From: Nectonema munidae | Lineage: Eukaryota > Nematomorpha > Nectonematoida > Nectonematidae | DNA: 64,000 nucleotides | NCBI GenBank assembly: GCA_030549495.1 | Contig: JAUIRK010001039.1 | Coordinates: 310,001 to 374,000 of the forward strand | Reading direction: 5' to 3' | Part shown: one piece after another, positions 26,251 through 37,279 of the stretch | Position numbering within the stretch: position 1 is the stretch's first letter | Layout of the letters: each line of letters opens with the position of its first letter | Position numbers and translations under genes: made by a program | Notes under the pieces: generated by a model | What the model was told of the DNA's origin: nothing | What the model saw: the letters and a program-made list of their open reading frames with translations, nothing else | Database searches by the model: none

Positions 26251-29200
26251 TCCAATGTGATTTTTGAATTGTTTGGGGAAAAATAGGTTAAAAAAGGTAT
26301 AAAAACCAAACATACTTGGGCTCTCTATTTCAGAATCACTTTTATTAAAATCTTTGACCAAAGAATCAAGAACAGCCAGCTTAAATATGTACACAATTTG
26401 AATGAAGAAACCAATAAATTACTTATTGATTTAGAGAATGCTTGATTTCTTTTGTAGAGCCACTCATTGGATCCATGAATGTGATTGCATTAGTAAGATA
26501 ATGGAATAATTCCATTTATTGAGACTCCTCACAAATATTAAAATTTACTGAAATATTCACATATTTTGGGAATAAAAAAGTCTGTAAATACTTTTTTCAA
26601 ACTCTGATTGTTTTTCCAATGTGATTTTTGAATTGTTTGGGGAAAAATAGGTTAAAAAAGGTATAAAAACCAAACATACTTGGGCTCTCTATTTCAGAAT
26701 CACTTTTATTAAAATCTTTGACCAAAGAATCAAGAACAGCCAGCTTAAATATGTACACAAATTGAATGAAGAAACCCATAAATTACTTATTGATTTAGAG
26801 AATGCTTGATTTCTTTTTGTAGAGCCACTCATTGGATCCATGAATGTGATTGCATTAGTAAGATAATGGGATAATTCCATTTATTGAGACTCCACTCACA
26901 AATATTCAAAATTTACTGAAATATTCACATATTTTGGGAATAAAAAAGTCTGTAAATACTTTTTTCAAGCTCTGATTGTTTTTCCAATGTGATTTTTGAA
27001 TTGTTTGGGGAAAAATAGGTTAAAAAAGGTATAAAAACCAAACATACTTGGGCTCTCTATTTCAGAATCACTTTTATTAAAATCTTTGACCAAAGAATCA
27101 AGAACAGCCAGCTTAAATATGTACACAAATTGAATGAAGAAACCCATAAATTACTTATTGATTTAGAGAATGCTTGATTTCTTTTTGTAGAGCCACTCAT
27201 TGGATCCATGAATGTGATTGCATTAGTAAGATAATGGGATAATTCCATTTATTGAGACTCCACTCACAAATATTCAAAATTTACTGAAATATTCACATAT
27301 TTTGGGAATAAAAAAGTCTGTAAATACTTTTTTCAAGCTCTGATTGTTTTTCCAATGTGATTTTTGAATTGTTTGGGGAAAAATAGGTTAAAAAAGGTAT
27401 AAAAACCAAACATACTTGGGCTCTCTATTTCAGAATCACTTTTATTAAAATCTTTGACCAAAGAATCAAGAACAGCCAGCTTAAATATGTACACAAATTG
27501 AATGAAGAAACCCATAAATTACTTATTGATTTAGAGAATGCTCGATTTCTTTATGGTAGAGCCACTCATTGGATCCATGAATGTGATTGCATTAGTAAGA
27601 TAATGGGATAATTCCATTTATTGAGACTCCACTCACAAATATTCAAAATTTACTGAAATATTCACATATTTTGGGAATAAAAAAGTCTGTAAATACTTTT
27701 TTCAAGCTCTGATTGTTTTTCCAATGTGATTTTTGAATTGTTTGGGGAAAAATAGGTTAAAAAAGGTATAAAAACCAAACATACTTGGGCTCTCTATTTC
27801 AGAATCACTTTTATTAAAATCTTTGACCAAAGAATCAAGAACAGCCAGCTTAAATATGTACACAAATTGAATGAAGAAACCCATAAATTACTTATTGATT
27901 TAGAGAATGCTTGATTTCTTTTTGTAGAGCCACTCATTGGATCCATGAATGTGATTGCATTAGTAAGATAATGGGATAATTCCATTTATTGAGACTCCAC
28001 TCACAAATATTCAAAATTTACTGAAATATTCACATATTTTGGGAATAAAAAAGTCTGTAAATACTTTTTTCAAGCTCTGATTGTTTTTCCAATGTGATTT
28101 TTGAATTGTTTGGGGAAAAATAGGTTAAAAAAGGTATAAAAACCAAACATACTTGGGCTCTCTATTTCAGAATCACTTTTATTAAAATCTTTGACCAAAG
28201 AATCAAGAACAGCCAGCTTAAATATGTACACAAATTGAATGAAGAAACCCATAAATTACTTATTGATTTAGAGAATGCTTGATTTCTTATCGTAGAACGA
28301 CTCATTGGATCCATGAATGTGATTGCATTAGTAAGATAATGGAATAATTCCATTTATTGAGACTCCACTCACAAATATTCAAAATTTACTGAAATATTCA
28401 CATATTTTGGGAATAAAAAAGTCTGTAAATACTTTTTTCAAGCTCTGATTGTTTTTTCCAATGTGATTTTTGAATTGTTTGGGGAAAAATAGGTTAAAAA
28501 AAGGTATAAAAACCAAACATACTTGGGCTCTCTATTTCAGAATCACTTTTATTAAAATCTTTGACCAAAGAATCAAGAACAGCCAGCTTAAATATGTACA
28601 CAATTTGAATGAAGAAACCCATAAATTACTTATTGATTTAGAGAATGCTTGATTTCTTTTTGTTTAGAGCCACTCATTGGATCCATGAATGTGATTGCAT
28701 TAGTAAGATAATGGAATAATTCCATTTATTGAATCTCCACTCACAAATATTCAAAATTTACTGAAATATTCACATATTTTGGGAATAAAAAAGTCTGTAA
28801 ATACTTTTTTTCAAACTATGATTGTTTTTCCAATGTGATTTTTGAATTGTTTGGGGAAAAATAGGTTAAAAAAAAGGTATAAAAAACCAAACATACTTGG
28901 GCTCCCTATTTCAGAATCACTTTTATTAAAATCTTTGACCAAAGAATCAAGAACAGCCAGCTTAAATATGTACACAAATTGAATGAAGAAACCCATAAAT
29001 TACTTATTGATTTAGAGAATGCTTGATTTTTTATGCAAGAGCCACTCATTGGATCCATGAATGTGATTGCATTAGTAAGATAATGGGATAATTCCATTTA
29101 TAGAGACTCCACTCACAAATATTCAAAATTTACTGAAATATTCACATATTTTGGGAATAAAAAAGTCTGTAAATACTTTTTTTCAAACTATGATTGTTTT

Positions 29201-31059
29201 TTCCAATGTGATTTTTGAATTGTTTGGGGAAAAATAGGTTAAAAAAAGGTATAAAAACCAAACATACTTGGGCTCTCTATTTCAGAATCACTTTTATTAA
29301 AATCTTTGACCAAAGAATCAAGAACAGCCAGCTTAAATATGTACACAAATTGAATGAAGAAACCCATAAATTACTTATTGATTTAGAGAATGCTTGATTT
29401 CTTTTTGTAGAGCCACTCATTGGATCCATGAATGTGATTCATTAGTAAGATAATGGGATAATTCCATTTATGACTCCACTCACAAATATTCAAAATTTAC
29501 TGAAATATTCACATATTTTGGGAATAAAAAAGTCTGTAAATACTTTTTTCAAGCTCTGATTGTTTTTCCAATGTGATTTTTGAATTGTTTGGGGAAAAAT
29601 AGGTTAAAAAAGGTATAAAAACCAAACATACTTGGGCTCTCTATTTCAGAATCACTTTTATTAAAATCTTTGACCAAAGAATCAAGAACAGCCAGCTTAA
29701 ATATGTACACAATTTGAATGAAGAAACCCATAAATTACTTATTGATTTAGAGAATGCTTGATTTATTTTCGTAGAGCCACTCATTGAATCCATGAATGTG
29801 ATTGTATTAGTAAGATAATGGGATAATTCCATTTATTGAATCTCCACTCACAAATATTCAAAATTTACTTAAATATTTACATATTTTGGGAATAAAAAAG
29901 TCTGTAAATACTTTTTTCAAGCTCTGATTGTTTTTCCAATGTGATTTTTGAATTGTTTGGGGAAAAATAGGTTAAAAAAGGTATAAAAACCAAACATACT
30001 TGGGCTCTCTATTTCAGAATCACTTTTATTAAAATCTTTGACCAAAGAATCAAGAACAGCTTAAATATGTACACAATTTGAATGAAGAAACCCATAAATT
30101 ACTTATTGATTTAGAGAATGCTTGATTTCTTTATGCAAGAGCCACTCATTGGATCCATGAATGTGATTGCATTAGTAAGATAATGGGATAATTCCATTTA
30201 TTGAATCTCCACTCACAAATATTCAAAATTTACTTAAATATTTACATATTTTGGGAATAAAAAAGTCTGTAAATACTTTTTTCAAGCTCTGATTGTTTTT
30301 CCAATGTGATTTTTGAATTGTTTGGGGAAAAATAGGTTAAAAAAGGTATAAAAACCAAACATACTTGGGCTCTCTATTTCAGAATCACTTTTATTAAAAT
30401 CTTTGACCAAAGAATCAAGAACAGCCAGCTTAAATATGTACACAATTTGAATGAAGAAACCCATAAATTACTTATTGATTTAGAGAATGCTTGATTTCTT
30501 TTTGTAGAGCCACTCATTGGATCCATGAATGTGATTGCATTAGTAAGATAATGGGATAATTCCATTTATTGAGACTCCTCACAAATATTAAAATTTACTG
30601 AAATATTCACATATTTTGGGAATAAAAAAGTCTGTAAATGCTTTTTTCAAACTCTGATTGTTTTTCCAATGTGATTTTTGAATTGTTTGGGGAAAAATAG
30701 GTTAAAAAAGGTATAAAAACCAAACATACTTGGGCTCTCTATTTCAGAATCACTTTTATTAAAATCTTTGACCAAAGAATCAAGAACAGCTTAAATATGT
30801 ACACAATTTGAATGAAGAAACACATAAATTACTTATTGATTTAGAGAATGCTTGATTTCTTATCGTAGAACGACTCATTGGATCCATGAATGTGATTGCA
30901 TTAGTAAGATAATGGGATAATTCCATTTATTGAAACTCCACTCACAAATATTCAAAATTTACTGAAATATTCACATATTTTGGGAATAAAAAAGTCTGTA
31001 AATACTTTTTTCAAACTCTGATTGTTTTTCCAATGTGATTTTTGAATTGTTTGTAGGAA

Positions 31060-31545
31060 AATAGGTTAAAAGGGGTATAAAAAATCAAACATACTTAGGC
31101 TCTCTATTTCAGAATCACTTTTATTAAAATCTTTGACCAAATAATCAAGAACAGCCAGCTTAAATTGTACACAATCTGAATTAAACAGATAAAATACTTA
31201 TTGATTTAGAAAAGGTTGGATTTCTTTTTGAAGAGCCACTCATTTGATCCATGGTGATTGCATTAGTAGGATAATGCGATAATTCCATTTATTGTAACTT
31301 CATACCTAAAAATTCACATATTTTGGAAGAAAAGGTCTTTGAAAACTTTTATTGATACTTTCATTATTTTATACCGTTAATTTTTTAATTGTTTGTGAAA
31401 AAATAGATTAAATATAAAATATTCAGATACTTAACGTCTTAATTTCAGTCATAAAATCCTTGCTGAAAGATGCAAGAATAACAATATTTATACAATATGA
31501 TCTAGAAATTTGTAAATTAATCATTGATTTATTTTTGTAACCATA
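31060..31545 (+). repeat. Degenerate right edge of the satellite array
   Basis: Similarity to the monomer fades gradually. The unit at 31060-31370 still shows gagccactcatttgatcc; the last one shows only cttaatttcag, a diverged coding-like block and attgatttatttttgtaacc. Gradual decay at an array edge is what unequal exchange predicts, since edge units escape homogenisation. Confidence 0.8.
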
Positions 31546-32481
31546 TTTTGAAAGACACAAATGTTGTTTATTTTTAATTTATTTTTCAAATCATCAGCAA
31601 TTCTTACTTTTCTTAGGAAATAGCATTTTGAACACAAACAAACTGATAGTGAAGTAAAATAAAAACCTTGTAAAAATATACTATTATAAAATGATTTGAA
31701 AATCTTATTCAGTTTAAATAAAAACAATAAAAAATTTATTGGTTCTTGTATATAGAAAAGTAAATAAAACTAAATTATTATATACATAAAAAATTAAGTA
31801 ATAAATACTTAATGATTTGATTTTAAAATGTGCCTCCAATTCCAATGTTGAATAACCTCAAATCAACAATCTCTAAGTCGTAGTAGTTAAATAAAATACT
31901 CCAACAAACAAAAACTTTCCTCCATAGAGATAAACATCGTTAGTTCGCTTGAAGTTAAAAAAACTCACAAAAGTTAATTAGCAGTCAGGAAATTTATGGA
32001 AATAGATTCCCGAAGGTTGAGGAATTTATGAGAAATGTCTCCACGAAGAAAATAAAAAATAAAATGCTCCAACACAATAATTTTTTAAAAATATAAAAAA
32101 AATTATATTTATTTTAAAATTAAAAAATACAGCATATAGTTCGGTTCTTTGATATCTTATCCTATACTCGTGTATCCTGCGTATTATATTTATAAGGCAA
32201 AGATCAAGAGGACTTACAAAATTTATTCAATTATAATTTGGCAAAAAAACAACTCTTATAAACTTTAATTTTATAATTTTAATAATATTTTAAACTCTGC
32301 CTAGGCCACATTGTTTGGAAAATTGAAAAAAACGTAGATTTAAGTGGAGACCGATTTTGGTGTATTTTTTAACAAAAATTTAATCAATAAAAACTAAATT
32401 TTTTAATTAATATATCATTATTTTTCGCAGGAAATAAACAGTTTTTCAGGAAGTAAACTTCTGTATTTATCAAAAAAATTA
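31546..32481. other. AT-rich spacer, nothing recognised
   Basis: Low-complexity AT-rich DNA between the satellite edge and the LINE. I see no coding block, terminal repeat or microsatellite of note. Confidence 0.5.
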
Positions 32482-32499
32482 ACAAATTATTCTGGTACC
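32482..32499 (+). repeat. Target-site duplication of the RTE-like LINE, left copy
   Basis: The 18-bp word acaaattattctggtacc occurs here and, without mismatch, at 35825-35842. The two copies bracket the LINE exactly: one abuts its (GAA)n tail and the other its 5' end. Confidence 0.95.
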
Positions 32500-32518
32500 T
32501 CTTCTTCTTCTTCTTCAT

Positions 32519-33315
32519 CTACACCTTATCCCTTAGTTGGGGGTCGGTGGCTTTGATCCTTTCTCTCCACAATTTTCTGTTGAGTGCATCTTTTTCATCT
32601 AGCCCAAGCTCCTGGAGTTTTTCTTTTAGCCCATCTTTCCATCTTTTTCGCTGTCTTCCTCTGCTTCTTTTGCCATCCACTCCTTTTTCCATCACTTGAC
32701 GTACTGGATCCTCTTCTTTTTTCCTTAAAATATGTCCGTACCATCGCAACTTACTTCGCTCTGTTACCGCCAACACGCTTACCTCAACTCCTGTCCTTCT
32801 TCTAATTACTTCATTTCTTATTTTGTCTTTCAGAGTTTTTCCCAGCATCATTCTCAGCATCTTCATTTCTGTGGTCAAAAATCTCTTCTCTTCTTTCTTT
32901 TTGAGACTCCAGCATTCACACCCATAGGACATTACAGGTCTAACCATTGTGGTATAAATTTTTGCTTTTAACTTCATCGGCATTGCTTTATCACATAGTA
33001 CGGTTTTCACTTCTTTCCATTTCAACCAGCTCGCATTTATTCTTGATTTTATATCCCTTTAATAGCTTCCATTACACATAACTTGCGCTCCCAAATATTT
33101 AAAATAATTCACCTGCTTCAGTTTGTTTCCATGTCTATCTTCCACATTCACTTTGATATCCTCATTCTTGCTACACATCATTGTTTCTGTTTTTCTAGCA
33201 TTCATCTTTAATCCAAACTTTTCTAAACTTTCTTGCCATTTTATCAGTCTCTTCTGTAGCTCCGCTTCGCTATCCGATAATATTGCCAAGTCATCTGCGA
33301 ATAAAATTTCCCATA
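32519..33315 (-). pseudogene. LINE reverse transcriptase C motif and C-terminal domain
   Basis: Directly after the A/T-rich patch the minus strand encodes EILFADDLAILSDSEAELQ, the C motif with the FADD catalytic pair, then LEKFGLKMNARKTETMMCSK (thumb side). A frame break near 33040 separates this from the final 168-residue frame, which has AKIYTTMVRPVMSYGCECW, LRWYGHILRKKEEDPVRQV and a basic RGRQRKRWKDG segment, all typical of the RTE-like C-terminus. The stop codon is at 32519-32521, immediately before the GAA tail. Confidence 0.88.
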
Positions 33316-34122
33316 GAAGAAGATTTTGATAAAAAAAAAAAAAATAGAGTTTTTATACATTTCTTTGATTAATCTCACTAATTTTTCTGATACTCCCTTT
33401 CTACGCAAACACCAAAAAACTACTTTTCTGGGAACAGTATCATAAGCTTTTTCTAAATCTACAAAAACACAAAAAACTGATTGATTGCCTTCAATCTTCT
33501 TTTCTATTATTTGCTTCGTAATGAAAATCGCATCTATTGCACTCTTTCCAGGCATGAAACCAAATTGTTTTTTGTCTATCTTAATCACCGATCTAATTCG
33601 TTTATCTATGATTCTCTCTATAATTTTCAGTCCCTGTTCTAGTAGCTTCACTCCCCTATAACTGGCACATTGCAAGATATCTCCTTTCTTCTTCCAAATA
33701 GGCACTAACACACTTTTTCTCCAATCCTCCGGTATTTTTTCCTCTGACCATATCTTCTTCAGCAATTTCACTGTCCATCATATGGTTTCACGTCCTCCTG
33801 CTTTAATCATATCGCTGCTAACTTCACTTAATCCTGGTGCTTTGAAATTCTTCATATTTTGTATTTGTTCCAAAATTTCATCTTCATCAATTTCCTTTTC
33901 TGGGCCCTCAACCTTCAAAGCTTTCTCTAGATCATCCTTTTTATTTTCTTTATTCATAAGTTCTTCAAAATATTCTGCCCATCTATTCTTAACTCCTTCA
34001 GCACTAAATATTATTTTTCCCTCTTCATCCTTAATAATATTCACTTTTCCAATTTCTTGAGTTTCTTTCTGTTTTGTTTTTGCAATTTTGTATATCTGAT
34101 TTACGCCTTCTTTTGTATTCAA
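33244..34122 (-). pseudogene. LINE reverse transcriptase, N-terminal part
   Basis: Two minus-strand frames (34122-33778 and 33771-33244), separated by a break at about 33775, cover the linker and first half of the RT. Visible are NMKNFKAPGLSEVSSDMIKA (RT motif 0/1 region, normally KAPG.D), SVLVPIWKKKGDI, ASYRGVKLLEQGLKIIERII, KKQFGFMPGKSAIDAIF and the A motif VFCVFVDLEKAYDTVPR with its first catalytic Asp. After IKEMYKNS the family-like sequence stops in an A/T-rich patch. The expected stretch with motif B (a GxxQGSxLSP-like box, roughly 50 residues) is absent, so this copy cannot encode an active polymerase. Confidence 0.85.
33316..33350 (-). repeat. A/T-rich scar with TTC end inside the RT
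   Basis: Plus strand: gaagaagattttgataaaaa followed by a long A run. Its complement, tttttatcaaaatcttcttc, resembles the 3' end of the insertion at 34269-34320. It sits exactly where RT motif B is missing. Confidence 0.6.
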
Positions 34123-34256
34123 GTCCTTATAAAGTTTTTGGCTTTCTTTAAATTTTGCACTCGCGACACACTTTTTTTCTTCTCTTCTCTTTACTCCAAA
34201 AAACTCCTTGTCTTCTATCGATTTTGATTTTTTCCATTTTTTGTAAGCCGCTTTTT

Positions 34257-34332
34257 TCTCTTTCAGTAGAGAAGAAGAAGAAGATTTATTGATAAAAAAA
34301 AATTCTTCTTCTTCTTCTTCTCTCTTTCAGTA
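34257..34332. mobile_element. 52-bp hairpin insertion with 12-bp duplication
   Basis: The word tctctttcagta is duplicated at 34257-34268 and 34321-34332. Between lies a 52-bp insert with GAA repeats on one side, a short AT core (atttattgataaaaaaaaa) and TTC repeats on the other, so it can fold back on itself. Read on the minus strand it ends in aataaatc(ttc)n, like the 3' end of the LINE at 52352-53682. I infer a tiny, extremely 5'-truncated LINE-type insertion. Confidence 0.7.
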
Positions 34333-34453
34333 CCTTTCTTAATTCTTCTTTCCACCACCATGTTTTCTTTCGTTTACTTCCTTCAGCCTTAATTCGTCCT
34401 AAGACTACTTCGCTCACTGAAATTAAATTCGTCTTTATTTTTCTCCACATTTA

Positions 34454-35428
34454 CTACACATCATCTCTCATTTTTATATTTGCACTCACCTTTTTTATAG
34501 CCTTTTTAAATTCCTCCTTTGTTTCAATTTCTTTCAATTTCCACATCTTTAATTTATTTTCTTTTTTTACGTATTCTTTATATGTCCTGTTTTTATACCG
34601 GTCTAGCACAACTAATTTGTGTTGGCTCACAATTTCACTTCCTGGTATAGCTTTACAATCCTTCAAATTTTTCACATCCTTCTTTCTCACCAAAATAAAA
34701 TCGATTTGGCTTTTTTTGTCTCCACTTGTATAGGTAATCAAATTATCTCTCTTCTTTCTATACATTGTATTGCAGACAGTTAGTTCATTTCTTTCACTAA
34801 AATCTAGAATCTTTTCGCCCTCTTCATTTCTTTTTCCGTATCCATAACCTCCATGCACTCGTTTAAAATCGTCACAATTTTCTTCAACGTGTCCATTCAA
34901 ATCGCCTCCCACTAACAATACTTCATCATCTTTAACTTGCTCAATCATTTCTTCTAATCTAGCTCTAAAGTCTTCTTTTTCCTCTTCTTTGCATCCGTTT
35001 TGTGGTGCGTATGCCGATATAATGTTAACTAATCTATTCCTTTCAGCTAGTTTGACCCGAATTAGTCTATCTCCTTCTCTTCTCACTTCCACTACTTTAT
35101 TCTTGCACCTGTGCGAACATATGATACCTACTCCATTCTTTTTATTTGCGCTTCCACTATAAAATAACTTGTAGCCTTCCCCTATTTCCTTTGCTGCATT
35201 TCCTCCACATCTTGTTTCCTGTACACACATTACTTCAATACTTCTCTTCTTCATTTCTTCTATCAATTCAAAGGACTTTCCCGTCATCGATCCTACATTC
35301 CACGTCGCAAACCTCCAGTCTTTCTCTCTTCTTCCACAGGTTTTTCCAACATTCTTTTTGACGTAGGCAGCTGGACACGCCCACGTAGTACTTTGAGCTG
35401 TACCCCGCTCTATGTTTTTATGGATCAT
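34454..35428 (-). pseudogene. LINE endonuclease domain (EEP/APE type)
   Basis: A 324-residue open frame that in an intact element would nick target DNA to prime reverse transcription. From the N-terminus it shows FATWNVGSM (metal-binding Asn motif), IEVMCVQETR (catalytic Glu), NIISAYAPQNG, LLVGGDLNGHV (catalytic Asp and Asn) and SQIDFILV. The C-terminal motif is IVSQHKLVV, where many LINE endonucleases have SDH; a QH form is common in RTE-like elements, so this need not be damage. The frame starts about 50 residues before the domain with MIHKNIERG. It stops before the RT, so the single polyprotein is broken here. The frame is otherwise clean, arguing for a fairly recent insertion. Confidence 0.9.
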
Positions 35429-35824
35429 CGCATTGTTTGAAAAAGAGCTTTTTTTTTACAGCCGGATGCCCTTCCTGGCGCGAACCATTTTGTTTTGAGG
35501 CTTGGAAACCTTTAGCCTTTGCTTTGACTTAAGCTTCAAACCTCAAGACAGGGGCAATTTGAAATCAGAGTTTTTTTCTCCTAGAACATTTGCCTTACAG
35601 GGCTAACGAGCATGCTCTACCCGAAGCTTCAAGTTAAAGCGCCTGTCACTCGCTTACGCCTTTAGATCATTTAGTTAAAACAACCTCGCCACGTGAAGAC
35701 AGACCTAGAGACTTACTGTTCAGAGACTCTAAGAGACGCATGTGTCATATGAGGTATTTTTTAGAGAATAAGAGCTCAACCTCATTCTCCACCTCGACAT
35801 AAACAGTCATTGAGATCTATATCT
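35429..35824 (-). promoter_or_regulatory. 5' leader of the RTE-like LINE
   Basis: About 395 bp between the 5' target-site duplication and the first codon of the endonuclease frame, more GC-rich than the surroundings. In an intact element this would carry the internal promoter. No individual promoter motif can be assigned. Confidence 0.55.
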
Positions 35825-35842
35825 ACAAATTATTCTGGTACC
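35825..35842 (+). repeat. Target-site duplication of the RTE-like LINE, right copy
   Basis: Second exact copy of acaaattattctggtacc (18 bp), abutting the element's 5' end. Confidence 0.95.
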
Positions 35843-36089
35843 ATTGATTTATATATCAAAAAAAAATTTTCTTCTTTGTATTCTCAATTTTTATCAAGTT
35901 TTATTAACAATTTTTCAAAAACTTCTCTAGTTATCCAAACTTTTTAATATGAGTTTATTCAACCGGTAATATTTTCAAGTTTTTAAAATATATAAGTTTT
36001 TTGTTTTTCTAAATATTAACAAAGTTAGTTTGTCTGATGCATCAATATTTGAAAAAACTAGTACTGTTTTTCAAACATAATACTTCATA

Positions 36090-36403
36090 ACTATACACAG
36101 TGCCGGATCTACAAAGTGCGTGGTCTGTAACAGATCGATTAAATTTACAAATGATAGTCAAGAAGTAAAAATTTTTTTAATAAAATTGATCTAGATTCTA
36201 CAAAAAAGATAAAAACCACAAAATTCAAGAGCAAAAATTTATTTTAAGGAGGAAATATAAAAGAAAAATTGAAGAAAACTTTAAAAAATAATTTTAGAGG
36301 TTTTTTCGACGCATTTTTCAACTAAGCGCGGTGCCCTTGTCAAAGGCTGGGCCTGTAGCAGCTGCTATATATGCTACTATGTTAATCCGGCACTGACTAT
36401 ACA
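36090..36403. mobile_element. hAT-type MITE, 298 bp, 8-bp duplication
   Basis: Element 36098-36395. The ends are cagtgccggatctac and, on the other strand, cagtgccggattaac (one to two mismatches). It is flanked by a perfect 8-bp duplication actataca at 36090-36097 and 36396-36403. An 8-bp duplication and CAGTG-type ends are the hAT signature. No coding capacity, so it depends on a transposase supplied elsewhere. Confidence 0.92.
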
Positions 36404-36429
36404 TTCTAATGATTTATCTGGTAACATTT

Positions 36430-37150
36430 ATCAAAATGAGCCCTTTTTGAGGGATAGCTTCTTAGAAAAAGCCTCATTCACTTTAACAATTTGATACCTA
36501 TTAAAGGTATGAGTTTAAAAAAAACAACGAACTTCTACTAAACCCACATTCATTCAAATTCTTCAAGATTGATTAGTGATTAACTCTATAATATTTTATT
36601 ATTACAAAAAAGCCTTTGACAGGTCAAAGAGAAAAATTACTGCGTCATCCTTTTTTTCTAAAATTTCAACTGTCTTATTAATCAAACAAGAGTGAAAGAT
36701 TATCATTTAAGTAATTTATTGAACCCAAGTAAGTCTTCAATTGATGATATATAAATTCTTCAAATATTTTTGAAAATGTGGGGATAATTGAGATAGGTCT
36801 GTAATTATCTACACAGTTCCTATCATTTTTCTTATGTACAGGTACAACTTTATGAAGCTTAAGTATTTTAGGAAAGACACAATTTTTTAAAGAAAGATTT
36901 ATAGCTTTACATAAGATATTACAAATATCATGTTTAATTAATTTTACTTGATTTATTGAAATTCCATATATGTCTTTTGTTTCATTTTTTTCACTCCATC
37001 TATAACAAATAATAGCATTTCATATGAACAGAGTTCGAATTCAAAGGACTCAACTGTGTTGTCAAGAAAATTAAAATCGAGTTGTTCTGGCAAAGAGTCA
37101 TTTTGTACAAAAGCAAAATTTTCATTGAAAATGTTAGCTTAAAAGGCTAT
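36430..37150 (-). pseudogene. CR1/jockey-like LINE fragment, 5' half of RT
   Basis: Minus-strand translation, in several frames, gives LPEQLDFNFLDNTVESFEFE, then KLHKVVPVHKKNDRN, NYRPISIIPTFSKIFEEFIY and the A motif VIFLFDLSKAF, then RYQIVKVNEAFSKKLSLKKG. These are the segments of a LINE reverse transcriptase from before motif 1 up to just before motif B. The fragment has many frame breaks and is old. It lies downstream, in LINE orientation, of the fragment at 37280-38215, which holds the other half of the RT. Confidence 0.7.
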
Positions 37151-37279
37151 GATGTTGGAAGGCTTGAAAAAACCGCTAAATGAACATGCTTGTTAAGAAA
37201 AAAGAAAAGAAATATTGAACTGTTTTAAAAGGCATAAAAATATAATTGTAGCTTCAAATATTAAAATGTGCGTCAATAT

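Larger units (their letters stand above)
1733..31545 (+). repeat. Satellite array, about 80 tandem monomers of ~368 bp
   Basis: The same unit repeats head to tail for nearly 30 kb. Landmarks in every unit include gagccactcattggatcc, tgaattgtttggggaaaaa, ggtataaaaaccaaacat and ttgaccaaagaatcaag. Landmark spacing is 368 bp in most units, with 367, 369, 370 and 350 bp variants. About 29.8 kb divided by 368 gives about 80 units. Units from roughly 7100 to 11400 are nearly identical; units at both ends are clearly diverged. Each unit creates overlapping 60-74 codon open frames on the minus strand and in some units a 60-codon frame on the plus strand. These recur only because the DNA recurs, so I do not call them genes. 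The unit carries a TATA-like box and a splice-acceptor-like site (see findings). No function is implied by sequence alone; long homogeneous arrays of this kind are typical of pericentromeric, centromeric or other heterochromatin. Confidence 0.97.
32500..35824 (-). mobile_element. RTE-like non-LTR retrotransposon, both ends present
   Basis: A 3.3-kb LINE lies on the minus strand between perfect 18-bp target-site duplications. Order from its 5' end: about 395 bp leader, an apurinic-type endonuclease frame (35428-34454), a linker, a reverse transcriptase (34122 to about 33060) and a C-terminal domain ending at 32519. The 3' UTR is only about 20 bp and consists of a GAA microsatellite. Small size, a single EN-RT polyprotein and a very short microsatellite-like 3' end fit the RTE-type clades. 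The leader contains a GC-rich box whose plus-strand form is gccggatgcccttcctgg, reminiscent of insect and crustacean elements of this group. The copy is defective: part of the RT palm is missing near 33316-33350, a 52-bp insertion sits at 34269-34320, and there are several frame breaks. Intact duplications suggest moderate to young age. Confidence 0.93.

Noticed and set aside
3490-30565. Dozens of 60-74 codon minus-strand frames (such as MGFFIQFVYIFKLAV... and MELSHYLTNAITFMD...)
   Set aside because: They repeat with the satellite period, overlap one another in two frames of the same DNA, and break in units with small indels. They follow from repetition, not from coding selection.
1733-31545. 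CRISPR-like array
   Set aside because: The repeats are contiguous 368-bp units with no unique spacers, no leader and no cas genes, in a eukaryotic context.
32584-35361. Plus-strand frames within the RTE-like LINE
   Set aside because: They are shadows of the minus-strand polyprotein and have no recognisable domains.
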